Positions 50,040 to 58,294 of a DNA stretch of 64,000 nt are shown here, piece after piece. How positions within the stretch are numbered: the first letter of the stretch is position 1; each line of letters opens with the position of its first letter. The translations under genes were made by a program, and so were the position numbers. The stretch is from Chloroflexota bacterium (GTDB lineage: Bacteria > Chloroflexota > Dehalococcoidia > Lucifugimonadales > UBA3495): positions 62,001-126,000 of the forward strand of contig JACZUF010000003.1 of assembly GCA_022573285.1 (NCBI GenBank), in the 5' to 3' direction. The notes beneath the pieces were generated by a model. The model did no database searches, was not told the DNA's origin, and saw only the letters and a program-made list of their open reading frames with translations.

Positions 50040-50996
50040 CTATCCCTGGAAATGGGGCATCACGTCGGAGGCGAACATCTCCATCTGGCGGTAGAAATCG
50101 TCCGGGCCGGAGGCCAGGAAACCCAGATTTATGTGCTCCACGCCGGCGGCTATACGGTCGTCCACGGCCCTGATGCAGTCTTCGGGAGTCCCGGCGATAC
50201 ACAGCGCCTGGGCTATGTCCTCGGCGCTCCGCTCCGGGGTCACGTAACGTTCGCCGACGTTGGAAACCGCCAGGGCCATGGCCTCGGAGGCATCGGAGGA
50301 GACGGCCGTTGGCTGGTTCAGTCCCCAGTGGAACCCGGCCAGGTCTCGCCCGGCTTCGGCGGCGAACTGGCGGACCATCTCGTTGCTGGCCTTGATCCGG
50401 CGCACGGTGAACAGATAGGGATACCAGCCGTCGCCCATCACCGCCGCCCGCCGCATGGCCGCGTCGCTGCGCCCAGAGACCCAGACCGGCGGATACGGTT
50501 TCTGCGCCGGGAAAGGCAGTAAGGTGACGTCGTCGAAATCGAAGAAATCGCCGTGGTGGGAGACGTGTTCCTCGGTCCAGAGGCGTTTCATCACCTGGAG
50601 CATCTCGTCGGTGCGCTTGCCCCTGGTGTGGACATTCACGCCCACCGCGTCGAATTCCACCTTGGTGCCCCGCTGTCCGCTGATGCCGATGCCGAAGTCC
50701 AAGCGCCCTCCCGACACCTGGTCCACGCTGGCCACCATCTTGGCCAGTGTCACCGGATGGTACAGGGGCGCAATCACGATTCCAGTCATCACCCGGATGC
50801 TTCCAGTGGCCCCGGCGGCGGCGGCCATGGCTGGAAGGTTGAGCAGGGTGGGACGCGGCGGGTTGCCGTCCATGATGTGCTCGCCCATGGCCACCCGGCC
50901 GTAGCCCATTTCCTCGGCCCGGCGGGCGAATTCGGGGACGTCCCAATATCTTTCCACCGTAAGATTGACGCCAAAGGTGATCTTGGGACCGGCCAT
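50040..50996 (-). CDS. LLM-class (luciferase-like, F420/FMN-dependent) oxidoreductase
   Basis: A TIM-barrel monooxygenase-like enzyme of about 318 residues. 'ITFGVNLTVERYWDVPEFAR' starts the barrel. 'TGIVIAPLYHPVTLAKMVAS' and 'VDQVSGGRLDFGIGISGQRG' are the core family signature, and 'PPVWVSGRSDAAMRRAAVMG' and 'AGTPEDCIRAVDDRIAAGVE' close it. The ATG at 50996 is chosen because AGGAGGAG lies just before it. Cofactor type (F420 or FMN) and substrate cannot be decided. It leads the LLM-CocE pair. Confidence 0.9.
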   Translation of the reverse strand: MAGPKITFGVNLTVERYWDVPEFARRAEEMGYGRVAMGEHIMDGNPPRPTLLNLPAMAAAAGATGSIRVMTGIVIAPLYHPVTLAKMVASVDQVSGGRLDFGIGISGQRGTKVEFDAVGVNVHTRGKRTDEMLQVMKRLWTEEHVSHHGDFFDFDDVTLLPFPAQKPYPPVWVSGRSDAAMRRAAVMGDGWYPYLFTVRRIKASNEMVRQFAAEAGRDLAGFHWGLNQPTAVSSDASEAMALAVSNVGERYVTPERSAEDIAQALCIAGTPEDCIRAVDDRIAAGVEHINLGFLASGPDDFYRQMEMFASDVMPHFQG

Positions 50997-51178
50997 GGCT
51001 CCTCCTGAATCCCCAGCCTTTGGAAGGGTCTGGGCGGTCAACTATTTCGATTGATTCCCGGCCAACAGATTACTCCCTGGGACTTCCAGAATCAATTTGC
51101 GGCTGGGGGGCTTCACCCGCTTTCCTAAAGAGGTACCGAGGGGGATTTCGCCCTTACGGCGCCAACCGAAATCCCCCC

Positions 51179-51290
51179 AACCCCCCTTTACGAAAGGGGG
51201 GCTCCAACTCTCCGGTCTAATTGTTACCTATGTGCCCGGTTTATACCGGATTGTCCCTTCCCCCGCAGCCGGGGGAAGGTTAGGATGGGG
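51179..51290. repeat. Dispersed palindromic repeats between LLM and SDR genes
   Basis: Two hairpins: CCCCCCTTT/AAAGGGGGG (51181-51201) and CCTTCCCCCG/CGGGGGAAGG (51256-51279). The latter is followed by TTAGGATGGGGG; GGGGGAAGGTTAGG recurs near 54646. I see no gene in 50997-51327. Confidence 0.6.
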
Positions 51291-51327
51291 GCGAATTGCT
51301 GGCAAGCCACGGAGTCTGGAAACAGGA

Positions 51328-52269
51328 ATGACAAGCAAAGCGTCGACTAGATCGGACCTTATGGCCGGCAAAACGTGCCTGGTGACCGGAGCGACCGCGG
51401 GCATCGGCCGGGTAACCGCCCTCGAGTTGGCCCACATGGGCGCCACCGTCGTCCTCGCCGGCCGCAACCCGGCCAAATGCGCCGCCACCGCCATCGACAT
51501 CCAGGAAGAGACTCTCAACCCCGCCGTGGAGTACCTGGTGGCCGATCTGTCGTCCCAGGAACAGGTCCGCCGCCTGGCCGCAGGGTTCAAGGAACGGCAC
51601 CAGCGGTTGGACGTCTTGGTCAACAACGCCGGAGCGTTCCATACGGTCCGGAGAAACAGCGCCGACGGCATCGAGATGACCTTCGCCCTCAATCACCTTT
51701 CCTACTTCCTGCTGACCCATCTGTTGGTGGACGTCCTATGCGCTTCGGCCCCGGCCCGAGTCGTCAACGTGGCCTCCATCGCCCATCAGGGGGCCCGGCT
51801 CGATTTGAGCGATGTCCATGACCCTCACCGGTATTTCGGTCCTCGGGCGTATTCCCGGTCCAAGCTGTGCAACGTGCTCTTCACCTACGAACTGGCCCGA
51901 CGGCTCGAGGGCGCCGGCGTAACGGCCAACGCCCTGCACCCCGGCCTGGTGGCGACCAATTTCCTGACCAACAACGGGCCCTTCGGCCGCTTCCTCAACT
52001 TCTTCCTCCGCCTACGGGGAATCAGCGTCGAGGCCGGCGCCGTTACCCCGGTGTACGCCGCCTCCTCTCCGGAGATGGAAGGAGTCTCGGGCAAATACCT
52101 CGTCAAGAAACAGTCCGTCCGTTCTTCCAACCGCAGCTACGACGAGTCCTTGGCCGCCGGCCTCTGGGAACTGAGCGCCAGACTGACCGGGGTCCCGTCG
52201 ACATTGGGCATCCCTTCATTTCCCACCGGGGCTACGGGGCCCACCGGGGCCGCTGGGTCCACCGGTTAA
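51328..52269 (+). CDS. Short-chain dehydrogenase/reductase with a collagen-like tail
   Basis: A classical SDR. The cofactor loop is 'TCLVTGATAGIGRVTALELA'. It continues with 'DVLVNNAGAFHTVRR' and 'VVNVASIAHQGA', has the catalytic Tyr-x3-Lys in 'RAYSRSKLCNVLFTYEL', and 'ALHPGLVATNFL' after it. It resembles retinol-dehydrogenase-like SDRs. ATG 51328 is chosen (an internal ATG at 51361 is possible); the frame upstream crosses repeats and is not coding. The last 14 residues, TGATGPTGAAGSTG, are Gly-X-Y-like triplets, which is odd for a cytoplasmic enzyme. Substrate unknown. Confidence 0.87.
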   Translation: MTSKASTRSDLMAGKTCLVTGATAGIGRVTALELAHMGATVVLAGRNPAKCAATAIDIQEETLNPAVEYLVADLSSQEQVRRLAAGFKERHQRLDVLVNNAGAFHTVRRNSADGIEMTFALNHLSYFLLTHLLVDVLCASAPARVVNVASIAHQGARLDLSDVHDPHRYFGPRAYSRSKLCNVLFTYELARRLEGAGVTANALHPGLVATNFLTNNGPFGRFLNFFLRLRGISVEAGAVTPVYAASSPEMEGVSGKYLVKKQSVRSSNRSYDESLAAGLWELSARLTGVPSTLGIPSFPTGATGPTGAAGSTG

Positions 52270-52353
52270 CCCGCCAGGCTCCCTCCCGTTGTTGACAGCT
52301 AAGGACAACCCTTCCATAATTTCAGCCACCCCCTCCCCGGAGTCTCATCCCAT

Positions 52354-53547
52354 ATGGCAGGAATAGTTGATGTCGCCGTGGTCGGCGCGGGAGTCGTGGG
52401 CTGCTCCGTGGCCTATTACCTGGCTAGAGAAGGCATCAAGGTCGCCCTGCTCGAGCGTGAGGCCATCGGCAGCGGTTCCTCCGCCCATGCAACGGGCTTC
52501 ATCAGTCTCCTGGGCACAGAGTTCACTCCCGGCCCATCCTTCCAATTCGGACTGGCCGGCTACCATGAGTTTCCCTCGCTGGTCGAGGAGTTGGAAGAAG
52601 AAACGGGCATGGACCTGCTTTACCAGCGGCGTCCCTCTCTTAGATTGGCCCTGGAAGAGAGCGAAGAGGAACTGATCAAGGACCTCATGTCCTGGCAGAA
52701 AGAACACGTCGCCATGCATTGGATCACCGCCGACGACGTCCACGAACTTGAACCACGGTTGACCCCGTCGCTCCGGGGCGCGGTCTACGAAGACGAGTCG
52801 GCCCAGTTGGACAGCTACCGGCTGAACCTGGCCCTGGCCGCTGGGGCCGAACGCAAAGGCGCCCAGACCATCCTCCGCGAGGTCACCGGCCTGACGTCTG
52901 AAGGCGGCCGGATCACCGGCGTCCAGACCAGAGGGGGCGGCATCTCCTGCGGCACGGTGGTGATCGCGGCTGGACTCTGGAGCCCGCCTTTCCAAAGGGA
53001 CCTGGGCTTTCCGGTCCCAGTGGGCGCATTGAAAGGGGAACGCCTGCTGCTCAAATATGACGGCGACCCCCTGCAGGTGCTGATTAGTTCCCCCAAACGG
53101 GGCCACATGATCAGCCGGCTGGACGGCTTTCTCAGCGTGGGCAGCACCGGAGGCCGGGACTACGACAAGGACCAGCTATACCAGGGCGAAGATATGGACC
53201 GGCTGACCACTGAAACGGCGCGCGTGGAGATCATGCAGCGGGCCATCGATGTCTTCCCCGACTTGGAGAACGCGACTCTGGTGCAACAACTGGCCGGCTC
53301 CCGGCCACTGAGCCCCGACCGCAAGCCCATCATCGGTCCGGTTCCCGGAATAGAGGGCGTGGTCCTGGCCACCGGCCACACCACCAAAGGCATCCACCTG
53401 GGTCCCATCACCGCCAAGGCCGTCACCGAATACATCCAGGGCGGTTGCAAGAAGGTCCCAACCTCCATCGAGACTTTCCTGCCCTCCCGGTTCGCCGGCC
53501 TGGTCCAAGCCGATTTCCAGACCGCCGGTCTAGACGTCGAGGAATAA
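52354..53547 (+). CDS. FAD-dependent oxidoreductase (DAO/sarcosine-oxidase-like)
   Basis: 397 residues. The FAD-binding Rossmann loop 'VAVVGAGVVGCSVAYYLARE' with Glu at the end of strand 2 ('ALLERE') opens the protein. 'HATGFISLLG', 'CGTVVIAAGLWSPPF' and C-terminal 'SRPLSPDRKPIIGPVPGIEG' with 'LATGHTTKGIHLGPITAKAV' are DAO-family motifs. Members oxidise glycine, sarcosine, D-amino acids or related amines; the substrate is not known. It is followed 22 bases later by an alpha/beta hydrolase on the same strand. Confidence 0.9.
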   Translation: MAGIVDVAVVGAGVVGCSVAYYLAREGIKVALLEREAIGSGSSAHATGFISLLGTEFTPGPSFQFGLAGYHEFPSLVEELEEETGMDLLYQRRPSLRLALEESEEELIKDLMSWQKEHVAMHWITADDVHELEPRLTPSLRGAVYEDESAQLDSYRLNLALAAGAERKGAQTILREVTGLTSEGGRITGVQTRGGGISCGTVVIAAGLWSPPFQRDLGFPVPVGALKGERLLLKYDGDPLQVLISSPKRGHMISRLDGFLSVGSTGGRDYDKDQLYQGEDMDRLTTETARVEIMQRAIDVFPDLENATLVQQLAGSRPLSPDRKPIIGPVPGIEGVVLATGHTTKGIHLGPITAKAVTEYIQGGCKKVPTSIETFLPSRFAGLVQADFQTAGLDVEE

Positions 53548-53569
53548 TCAATTAACAGGAGCAAAACAG

Positions 53570-54463
53570 ATGAAGCGCGCGGTTGAGTTCTACAGCGAGG
53601 GTTTCAAACTTTGCGGCGATGTCTACGTTCCCGACGGCCTGGCTGCCGGGGAGAAGCGCTCCGCGGTGCTCCTCTGCCACGGCTACACGGGGGTCAAAGA
53701 CCTCTACCTGCCCGACAACGCCCGGGTGTTGAACGACGCCGGTTACATCGTAATGACCTTTGATTACAAGGGCTGGGGCGACAGCGAGGGCGTCAGCCCC
53801 AACCGCTTGGTCCCTTACAGCCGGGTGGCCGACGTGCAGGCCGCCATGACCTATCTGGGCGTCCAACCCGAGGTGAACGAGGACAACATCGGCATCTACG
53901 GCACCAGCTACGGCGGGGCCACCGTCTCCTGGGTGGGGGCCGTCGACCAACGGGCCAAGTGCATCGTCAGCGTGGTGGGCATCGGCCACGGCGCACGGTG
54001 GATGAGCCGGGTGCGGCGCATGGATGAGTGGTTCGACCTGCTGGAACGGTCCAAGGCCGACCGGGAACAGCGTGCCCTGACCGGAAAGTCGGCGATGGTG
54101 GAACGCGCGGAGATCCTGCTGCCGGACCGCCAGTCCGCCGAACTGGCCGCCGCCGCCCGCAAGAACAACCCCGCCGCCGTCGGCACCATCCCGGTGGAGT
54201 ACATCGACGACACCATCGGCTTCAACCCGGAGTGGATCGTGGGTAAAATCTCACCAAGGCCCATCCTGTTCATCACCAGCGACGACGACCGGCTGGTGCC
54301 GCCCGAAGAGTCGGAGCAGCTCTACGCCCACGCGGGGGAACCCAAGAAGCTGGTGGTGCTGAAGGGCGTCGGCCACTACGAGGTCTACGCGGAACCAGCA
54401 TTTTCCCAGGTCATGAACGAAACGGTGGCCTGGTACCAGAAATACCTTCCGTCAAAGGGGTAA
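53570..54463 (+). CDS. Alpha/beta hydrolase
   Basis: 297 residues with the full fold. The oxyanion region is 'SAVLLCHGYTGVKDLYLPDN', followed by 'TFDYKGWGDSEG', the nucleophile elbow 'IGIYGTSYGGATVSW' (Ser), an Asp in 'LFITSDDDRLVPPEESE', and the catalytic His in 'LKGVGHYEVY'. It resembles dienelactone-hydrolase or FrsA-like esterases. A cap region between about 130 and 220 is rich in charged residues. AACAGGAG precedes the ATG. It probably works with the adjacent FAD enzyme in a catabolic route. Confidence 0.88.
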   Translation: MKRAVEFYSEGFKLCGDVYVPDGLAAGEKRSAVLLCHGYTGVKDLYLPDNARVLNDAGYIVMTFDYKGWGDSEGVSPNRLVPYSRVADVQAAMTYLGVQPEVNEDNIGIYGTSYGGATVSWVGAVDQRAKCIVSVVGIGHGARWMSRVRRMDEWFDLLERSKADREQRALTGKSAMVERAEILLPDRQSAELAAAARKNNPAAVGTIPVEYIDDTIGFNPEWIVGKISPRPILFITSDDDRLVPPEESEQLYAHAGEPKKLVVLKGVGHYEVYAEPAFSQVMNETVAWYQKYLPSKG

Positions 54464-54469
54464 AAGTCC

Positions 54470-54680
54470 CTTCCCCCGGCGCGGGGGCTTGCCTCTTAAA
54501 GTATCGACCGCAGCTAGTTTTCGGTTTGGACGGCGTTACCCATGTGTCACCCTGAGCGTAGCGAAGGGTCTGCCAAGGTGATGATTGGAAGATTCTTCGT
54601 CCCTCCACTCCTCAGAATGACAGTTTTGAGGCAAGGCCCCCCTCAGGGGGAAGGTTAGGTCCCCCCGATTCATCGGGGAG
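54470..54680. repeat. Cluster of dispersed repeats
   Basis: This noncoding stretch holds CCCCCGGCGCGGGGG, a GTCACCCTGAGCGTAGCGAA element, the GGGGGAAGGTTAGG unit and CCCCCCGATTCATCGGGG. All resemble repeats elsewhere in the window. I see no gene in 54464-54720. Confidence 0.5.
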
Positions 54681-54720
54681 ACTCTCGGCTTTGTCGGAGA
54701 TGGGGCGCATCGCCTCTCAG

Positions 54721-55461
54721 CTACTTTGCCTGGGGGCCGCCGTCATTCTCCCCTTCCCCCGCTGCTTCTTCGTCTTCATTCGGAGGTTCTCTCGCCGCTT
54801 CTTCTCCGTCTTCATTCGGAGGTTCTTTCGCCTCCGCTGCCGCCGTCTGCTGCTGGTCCATCCAGTTCTGGAGCCAGCGGCGGTACTCGTCCAGGGCCGG
54901 CGGCGACACGTAGAACACCTCGATATCGCTGGGAAACTGCACCTGGTGGCGCTCGCTGATCATCAGCAGCCCGGTTTCGTTCTCTCCCAGGGTGCTGTCT
55001 ATCTGGTTGGCGATGTGCTCGTAGCGCTGCCGGTTGCTGTCCGAATGCCATTCCTGGAGTTTCGACGCCACGCTGGTGCTGGCCAGGGGAATCATCAGGC
55101 ACCGCTGGAGGTCCAAGGTCTCCAGCAACACGTCCATGTCCTCGGTGGCTTCCAGGACCGCGCCGGACTCGGTCTTGCCGGTGATGAAGCCGTGGCTGCG
55201 CTGGTCGGCGGCGCTCAGTTGCTCCAGGCCCTCGTCTCCGCCGACGGTCAGACTCTCGTGATAGATGTGCTGCAGGCCGCCCAGAGCGCTCTCCAGCGCC
55301 TCGACTTGGGTCTGCATCTGCTCCCAGTAATTCTGGAGGACGGCCGCGCCCTCGGGGCTGTCCGCCTGGGGACCGTAGACCAAGGGCACTAGCAGCAGCT
55401 TGCGCCGCCCATCGTATTGGCTTGCCGGCGGCCGTTGTATCCGGCCCAGTTCTTCTGCCAT
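54721..55461 (-). CDS. Conserved hypothetical protein with acidic repeat tail
   Basis: 246 residues, soluble. Core motifs are 'YDGRRKLLLVPLVYGPQADS', 'LQNYWEQMQTQVEALESALG', 'LESTLGGLQHIYHESL'-like helices and 'IANQIDSTLGENETGLLMIS'. The last 45 residues contain two copies of an acidic unit (EPPNEDGEEAAR, EPPNEDEEAAGE) produced by a short DNA duplication. The central 'GENETGLLMISERHQVQFPS' recalls proteins in which a residue pair senses or handles peptide release, but I cannot assign a family with confidence. No signal peptide. No operon partner. Confidence 0.7.
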   Translation of the reverse strand: MAEELGRIQRPPASQYDGRRKLLLVPLVYGPQADSPEGAAVLQNYWEQMQTQVEALESALGGLQHIYHESLTVGGDEGLEQLSAADQRSHGFITGKTESGAVLEATEDMDVLLETLDLQRCLMIPLASTSVASKLQEWHSDSNRQRYEHIANQIDSTLGENETGLLMISERHQVQFPSDIEVFYVSPPALDEYRRWLQNWMDQQQTAAAEAKEPPNEDGEEAAREPPNEDEEAAGEGENDGGPQAK

Positions 55462-55632
55462 GATGCCGCCTCCCGGTGCTCCGGCGTTACGTGAGATGCC
55501 CTGTGGTCATGACCTATCAGCATCGATTGTATTGGTGCTCCGGGACTGGGGCAAGTTGCCCCTGGGTTGTAGGCGCCGGTCAGTCACGAGGCCGATGCGG
55601 CGTGGAGAGCGGATTCTGTGCCATGGCGGGGG

Positions 55633-56100
55633 TTATTCCGTGCCTGGATTGGAGGTGCGGGAAGTGCCGGGCAAACTTCGCCTACCCATCACTATCCTGG
55701 TGGCCAAGAACCACAGCAGGGCTGCTGACGCGGTTGCCGCCACGGAATCAACTAGGCCGTCCATCACGGTGGCTGACCGGCCGATGACAAAGGACTGATG
55801 GTACTCGTCGGTTATAGCGAACAGGGACGACAACAGGGCAGTGATGATTACCCACCGTACGTGGAACCCCAGATTCCATCCCCAAATGGATGCCTGGATC
55901 AGGGCCGCGAGAACCGCGTAGAGCACGATGTGCCCAGCGTAACTTCGCAACTCCCCCACCCAAGCAATAGCACCTGACTCTAGCGACTGCGAAACTTCGG
56001 CTCCCGTCAGGGTAGAAAAATAGAAGATCAGCCCCATCCACCCGGCGGATGCGCCGCTAAACCCTAAGCCCAAGACCCATCGGTTTCTTCGGGATGACAA
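55633..56100 (-). CDS. VanZ-like membrane protein
   Basis: About 155 residues with four membrane segments. The VanZ pattern is visible: an HI/HF in 'YAGHIVLYAVLAALIQASI', then 'AITDEYHQSFVIGRSATVMD', where the DExHQ and RxxxxxD residues are conserved, and 'GLVDSVAATASAALLWF'. No ATG suits; TTG at 56100 (SSRRNRWVLGLG) fits best, and a TTG at 56256 would add 52 unconvincing residues. VanZ proteins are linked to low-level glycopeptide tolerance, but most members have no known role. Confidence 0.75.
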   Translation of the reverse strand: MSSRRNRWVLGLGFSGASAGWMGLIFYFSTLTGAEVSQSLESGAIAWVGELRSYAGHIVLYAVLAALIQASIWGWNLGFHVRWVIITALLSSLFAITDEYHQSFVIGRSATVMDGLVDSVAATASAALLWFLATRIVMGRRSLPGTSRTSNPGTE

Positions 56101-56297
56101 GTCCGAGCTCCTGATTTTTGCGCCAGGCCGATCGGCTGGGCGTGAGCACCATATTAACCGGGGGTAATATTGGCCGAAAATAGAACGGGCTGGTGACGCA
56201 TTGACCGGCGCCGGCGCCGCTTTGAGCCGATGCCGGTTTCCAACGTGGGGACACAAGTACGCCTTGCTGGGCCGGCCTTATGTTCAGCACCGGAGAT

Positions 56298-56501
56298 TTA
56301 CTGCCGATTGCGTTGCCGCTCCGCGTACCCATCGAGCATCAGGACGAGAGCTACCACACCCAGAAGAATTCCGCCGGTAAACCAGCCGACTATTCCCAAC
56401 TTCCAGGTTTTGTCGGCGAATCCCACAACGAGACCGATAATCCCGAGCGCCAAACAGGCCAGGGCGAACAGTCGAGCTGTCCAGATTTTCATTGAATCCA
56501 T
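56298..56501 (-). CDS. Small two-helix membrane protein
   Basis: 67 residues with two clear hydrophobic segments ('LFALACLALGIIGLVVGFAD' and 'LGIVGWFTGGILLGVVALVL') and a basic, Gln-rich tail. A strong ribosome-binding site (GAGGAGGGG) lies 6-8 bases before the ATG, which supports a real gene despite its size. No family recognised. The length and two-helix hairpin recall small stress-type membrane proteins, but nothing more can be said. Confidence 0.7.
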   Translation of the reverse strand: MDSMKIWTARLFALACLALGIIGLVVGFADKTWKLGIVGWFTGGILLGVVALVLMLDGYAERQRNRQ

Positions 56502-56744
56502 GACATCCCCTCCTCAACCGAATCTTGGTATCGTTGGCCTTGATGCCGCAGATTATGAGGGCATCCCGTTCCTGTATCAAGGACTCTAGGATACGTGAAC
56601 GGCCGCGTTGTCACCGCCTGGTTACGGTCAGCGGCGCAGCCGAGGCTAGGAGTGCCCATCCGGCTGGAATAATCCAGTCGCTGCGGGAATTGGGTACAGT
56701 AGACTGCGGGGAGTGTTCATGTTGAGGCATGATCATCTCCAAGT

Positions 56745-56784
56745 CCCCGTTGGTGTTTGCGCACCTTCGGGGGCGTTTTATTTT
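56745..56784 (+). terminator. Orphan intrinsic terminator
   Basis: CCCCG-TT-GGTG, loop TTTGCG, CACC-TT-CGGGG, then CGTTTTATTTT. No forward-strand gene ends just upstream, so it may close a short RNA or a leader. I recognise no other feature in 56502-56863. Confidence 0.6.
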
Positions 56785-56863
56785 GGCGGCCCGTGCCTGC
56801 TCCGGGACGCGCTGGCGATATAATGATTCGGTCGGGTGACAGAGTCAAGGCAAGGAGGGCCGA

Positions 56864-57505
56864 ATGCCGGGTGATCTTGTATGGGTGGCGTTGATTACCT
56901 CTGCCGCTGTGTTGGCGTCTGCATGGCTCACCGCCAGATTCACCGACAAATCTGCTCAACGGCAAATAGACGCCCAGGTCGAAACCACGAAGGCCCAAAC
57001 GGCAGCTCAGGCCGAGATTACGAGGAAACAGCTGGAGTCCCAAGAGGCGGAAGCCCGAAGGGATCGCGTCATATCGGCCAGGAAGGGCCACCTTGCTATC
57101 GTTCAAGAGACCTTGAGTGACTATGTAGTGGCGCACAAGGGATTAACCGTGAACATTGAAGCAATAGATTTCCCAATGTATCAGTCATTAGCCCTTGATA
57201 GTCCGATGCGAACATTACATGAGCAAAACATTCTGGAACGATTTGGCGAAGTTACCCAACTTGGCAATTCCGTGTTGGCCATAATGACTCAGATTAACGA
57301 TGCCACTCTGTATCGTTTAATCGCAGAGATAACCGGCGACCTAATCGGTGAATTTCGGCCTAGATCAGACACCCCAAGTTTTGAAACAGTCACGGCAATG
57401 TTCAAAGAAAACCAGGTGGACCCAATCGCACTGAACTGCAAAGTTATGGAAGTCAACAAACGGATCGAAGAGCTCATGTCTGGTGTCGAGTTATCTTCAG
57501 GCTGA
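56864..57505 (+). CDS. Membrane-anchored coiled-coil protein, function unknown
   Basis: 213 residues with an excellent ribosome-binding site (AAGGAGGG) before the ATG. One N-terminal membrane helix (LVWVALITSAAVLASAWLTA) is followed by a charged coiled coil to about residue 85 ('RQIDAQVETTKAQTAAQAEI', 'TRKQLESQEAEARRDR') and a mixed helical C-terminal domain. No family recognised. It is the first of three short genes in an AT-richer stretch and is probably co-transcribed with the next two. A membrane-sensor role is possible but only inferred. Confidence 0.7.
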   Translation: MPGDLVWVALITSAAVLASAWLTARFTDKSAQRQIDAQVETTKAQTAAQAEITRKQLESQEAEARRDRVISARKGHLAIVQETLSDYVVAHKGLTVNIEAIDFPMYQSLALDSPMRTLHEQNILERFGEVTQLGNSVLAIMTQINDATLYRLIAEITGDLIGEFRPRSDTPSFETVTAMFKENQVDPIALNCKVMEVNKRIEELMSGVELSSG

Positions 57506-57520
57506 AGTCAACGCCTACCA

Positions 57521-57712
57521 TTGCCGGATCAACCAAAAATAAACCATGGTCGAAAATGGGCCATTGCTAGCCTGGTCTGTGCCTTGTTGGCACTGGCAGT
57601 TGGCACGGTTGCAGTTGGGGAAGGAGATAGGTGGTGGGGCGCTGCAGGTGTCACGGCCAGCGCCGGGGCATTGATCGTGAGCTTCTACTTAGCTGTTGGG
57701 TTGGCGGCGTAA
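57521..57712 (+). CDS. Possible small two-helix membrane protein
   Basis: A TTG-started frame of 63 residues, 16 bases after the previous stop: a short polar N-terminus (PDQPKINHGRK) then two hydrophobic segments ('WAIASLVCALLALAVGTVAV', 'AGALIVSFYLAVGLAA'). The membrane pattern and position between two probable genes favour a real gene, but the start is unusual and the ribosome-binding site is poor. Confidence 0.5.
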   Translation: MPDQPKINHGRKWAIASLVCALLALAVGTVAVGEGDRWWGAAGVTASAGALIVSFYLAVGLAA

Positions 57713-57729
57713 GATCAGGGAGACCGACG

Positions 57730-58188
57730 ATGGAAATTGCGATAACCGTAGGTGCGACGATAGGCGGCGGCGTCACCGTTTTCGTGATAGGTCAGATATT
57801 CGTCGTACTTTTCTTGGAGCGGATTCGGACTCAAGCGAGATGCATCGAAGAGATAGCCGAGGCTTTGGTCATGTACGCCCAGTTCTATTCGAGTCCTATA
57901 TCCCCCAAGACACCTAAGGGAAAATTGGAACAAATTCAATCAGCCAGCATCGATATTCGACGCTTAGCGGCGCTTCTTAGGGCTAATGCTCAGACGCTCC
58001 GTTTCTACAAAGTCTGGCGGTGTTTGCGGTTGGTACAACCGAAAGATAAGGTAGTCGCTGCCTCGAAGGAACTAATTTTAGTGTCGAACGTCTGCCCGCC
58101 AATCGGGATGGACCAAATCAATGCCGGTATCGCGGCGAGTAGTGAGGCCTTACGGTTGCTAGGCATAGACTCTGGGTTAGTTTCCTGA
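57730..58188 (+). CDS. Membrane-anchored protein, function unknown
   Basis: 152 residues from ATG 57730 (AGGGAGA upstream). One N-terminal membrane helix ('ITVGATIGGGVTVFVIGQIF') is followed by a helical, basic cytoplasmic part with 'LRANAQTLRFYKVWRCLRLV' and a C-terminal 'ASSEALRLLGIDSG'. No family recognised. It is the third gene of the AT-richer group and shares the layout of the first (one helix plus a helical domain). Confidence 0.6.
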   Translation: MEIAITVGATIGGGVTVFVIGQIFVVLFLERIRTQARCIEEIAEALVMYAQFYSSPISPKTPKGKLEQIQSASIDIRRLAALLRANAQTLRFYKVWRCLRLVQPKDKVVAASKELILVSNVCPPIGMDQINAGIAASSEALRLLGIDSGLVS

Positions 58189-58191
58189 CCC

Positions 58192-58290
58192 TCAGAGCAT
58201 CTCCACCTGGTCAGCCCTCACCGTCATCAACTCCCCAGTATCCAGCATGACGTGGAACACGTTGCTCTTGTTTTTCCAGCTATCCGATTC
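58192..58290 (-). pseudogene. Possible 3' remnant of a host gene
   Basis: A frame ending in TGA at 58192-58194 reads 'SDSWKNKSNVFHVMLDTGEL' and 'MTVRADQVEML', with host-like codon use in contrast to the AT-rich gene next to it. It has no start and runs into that gene in another frame. It may be the tail of a small gene cut by arrival of the insert. Confidence 0.3.
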
Positions 58291-58294
58291 TATT

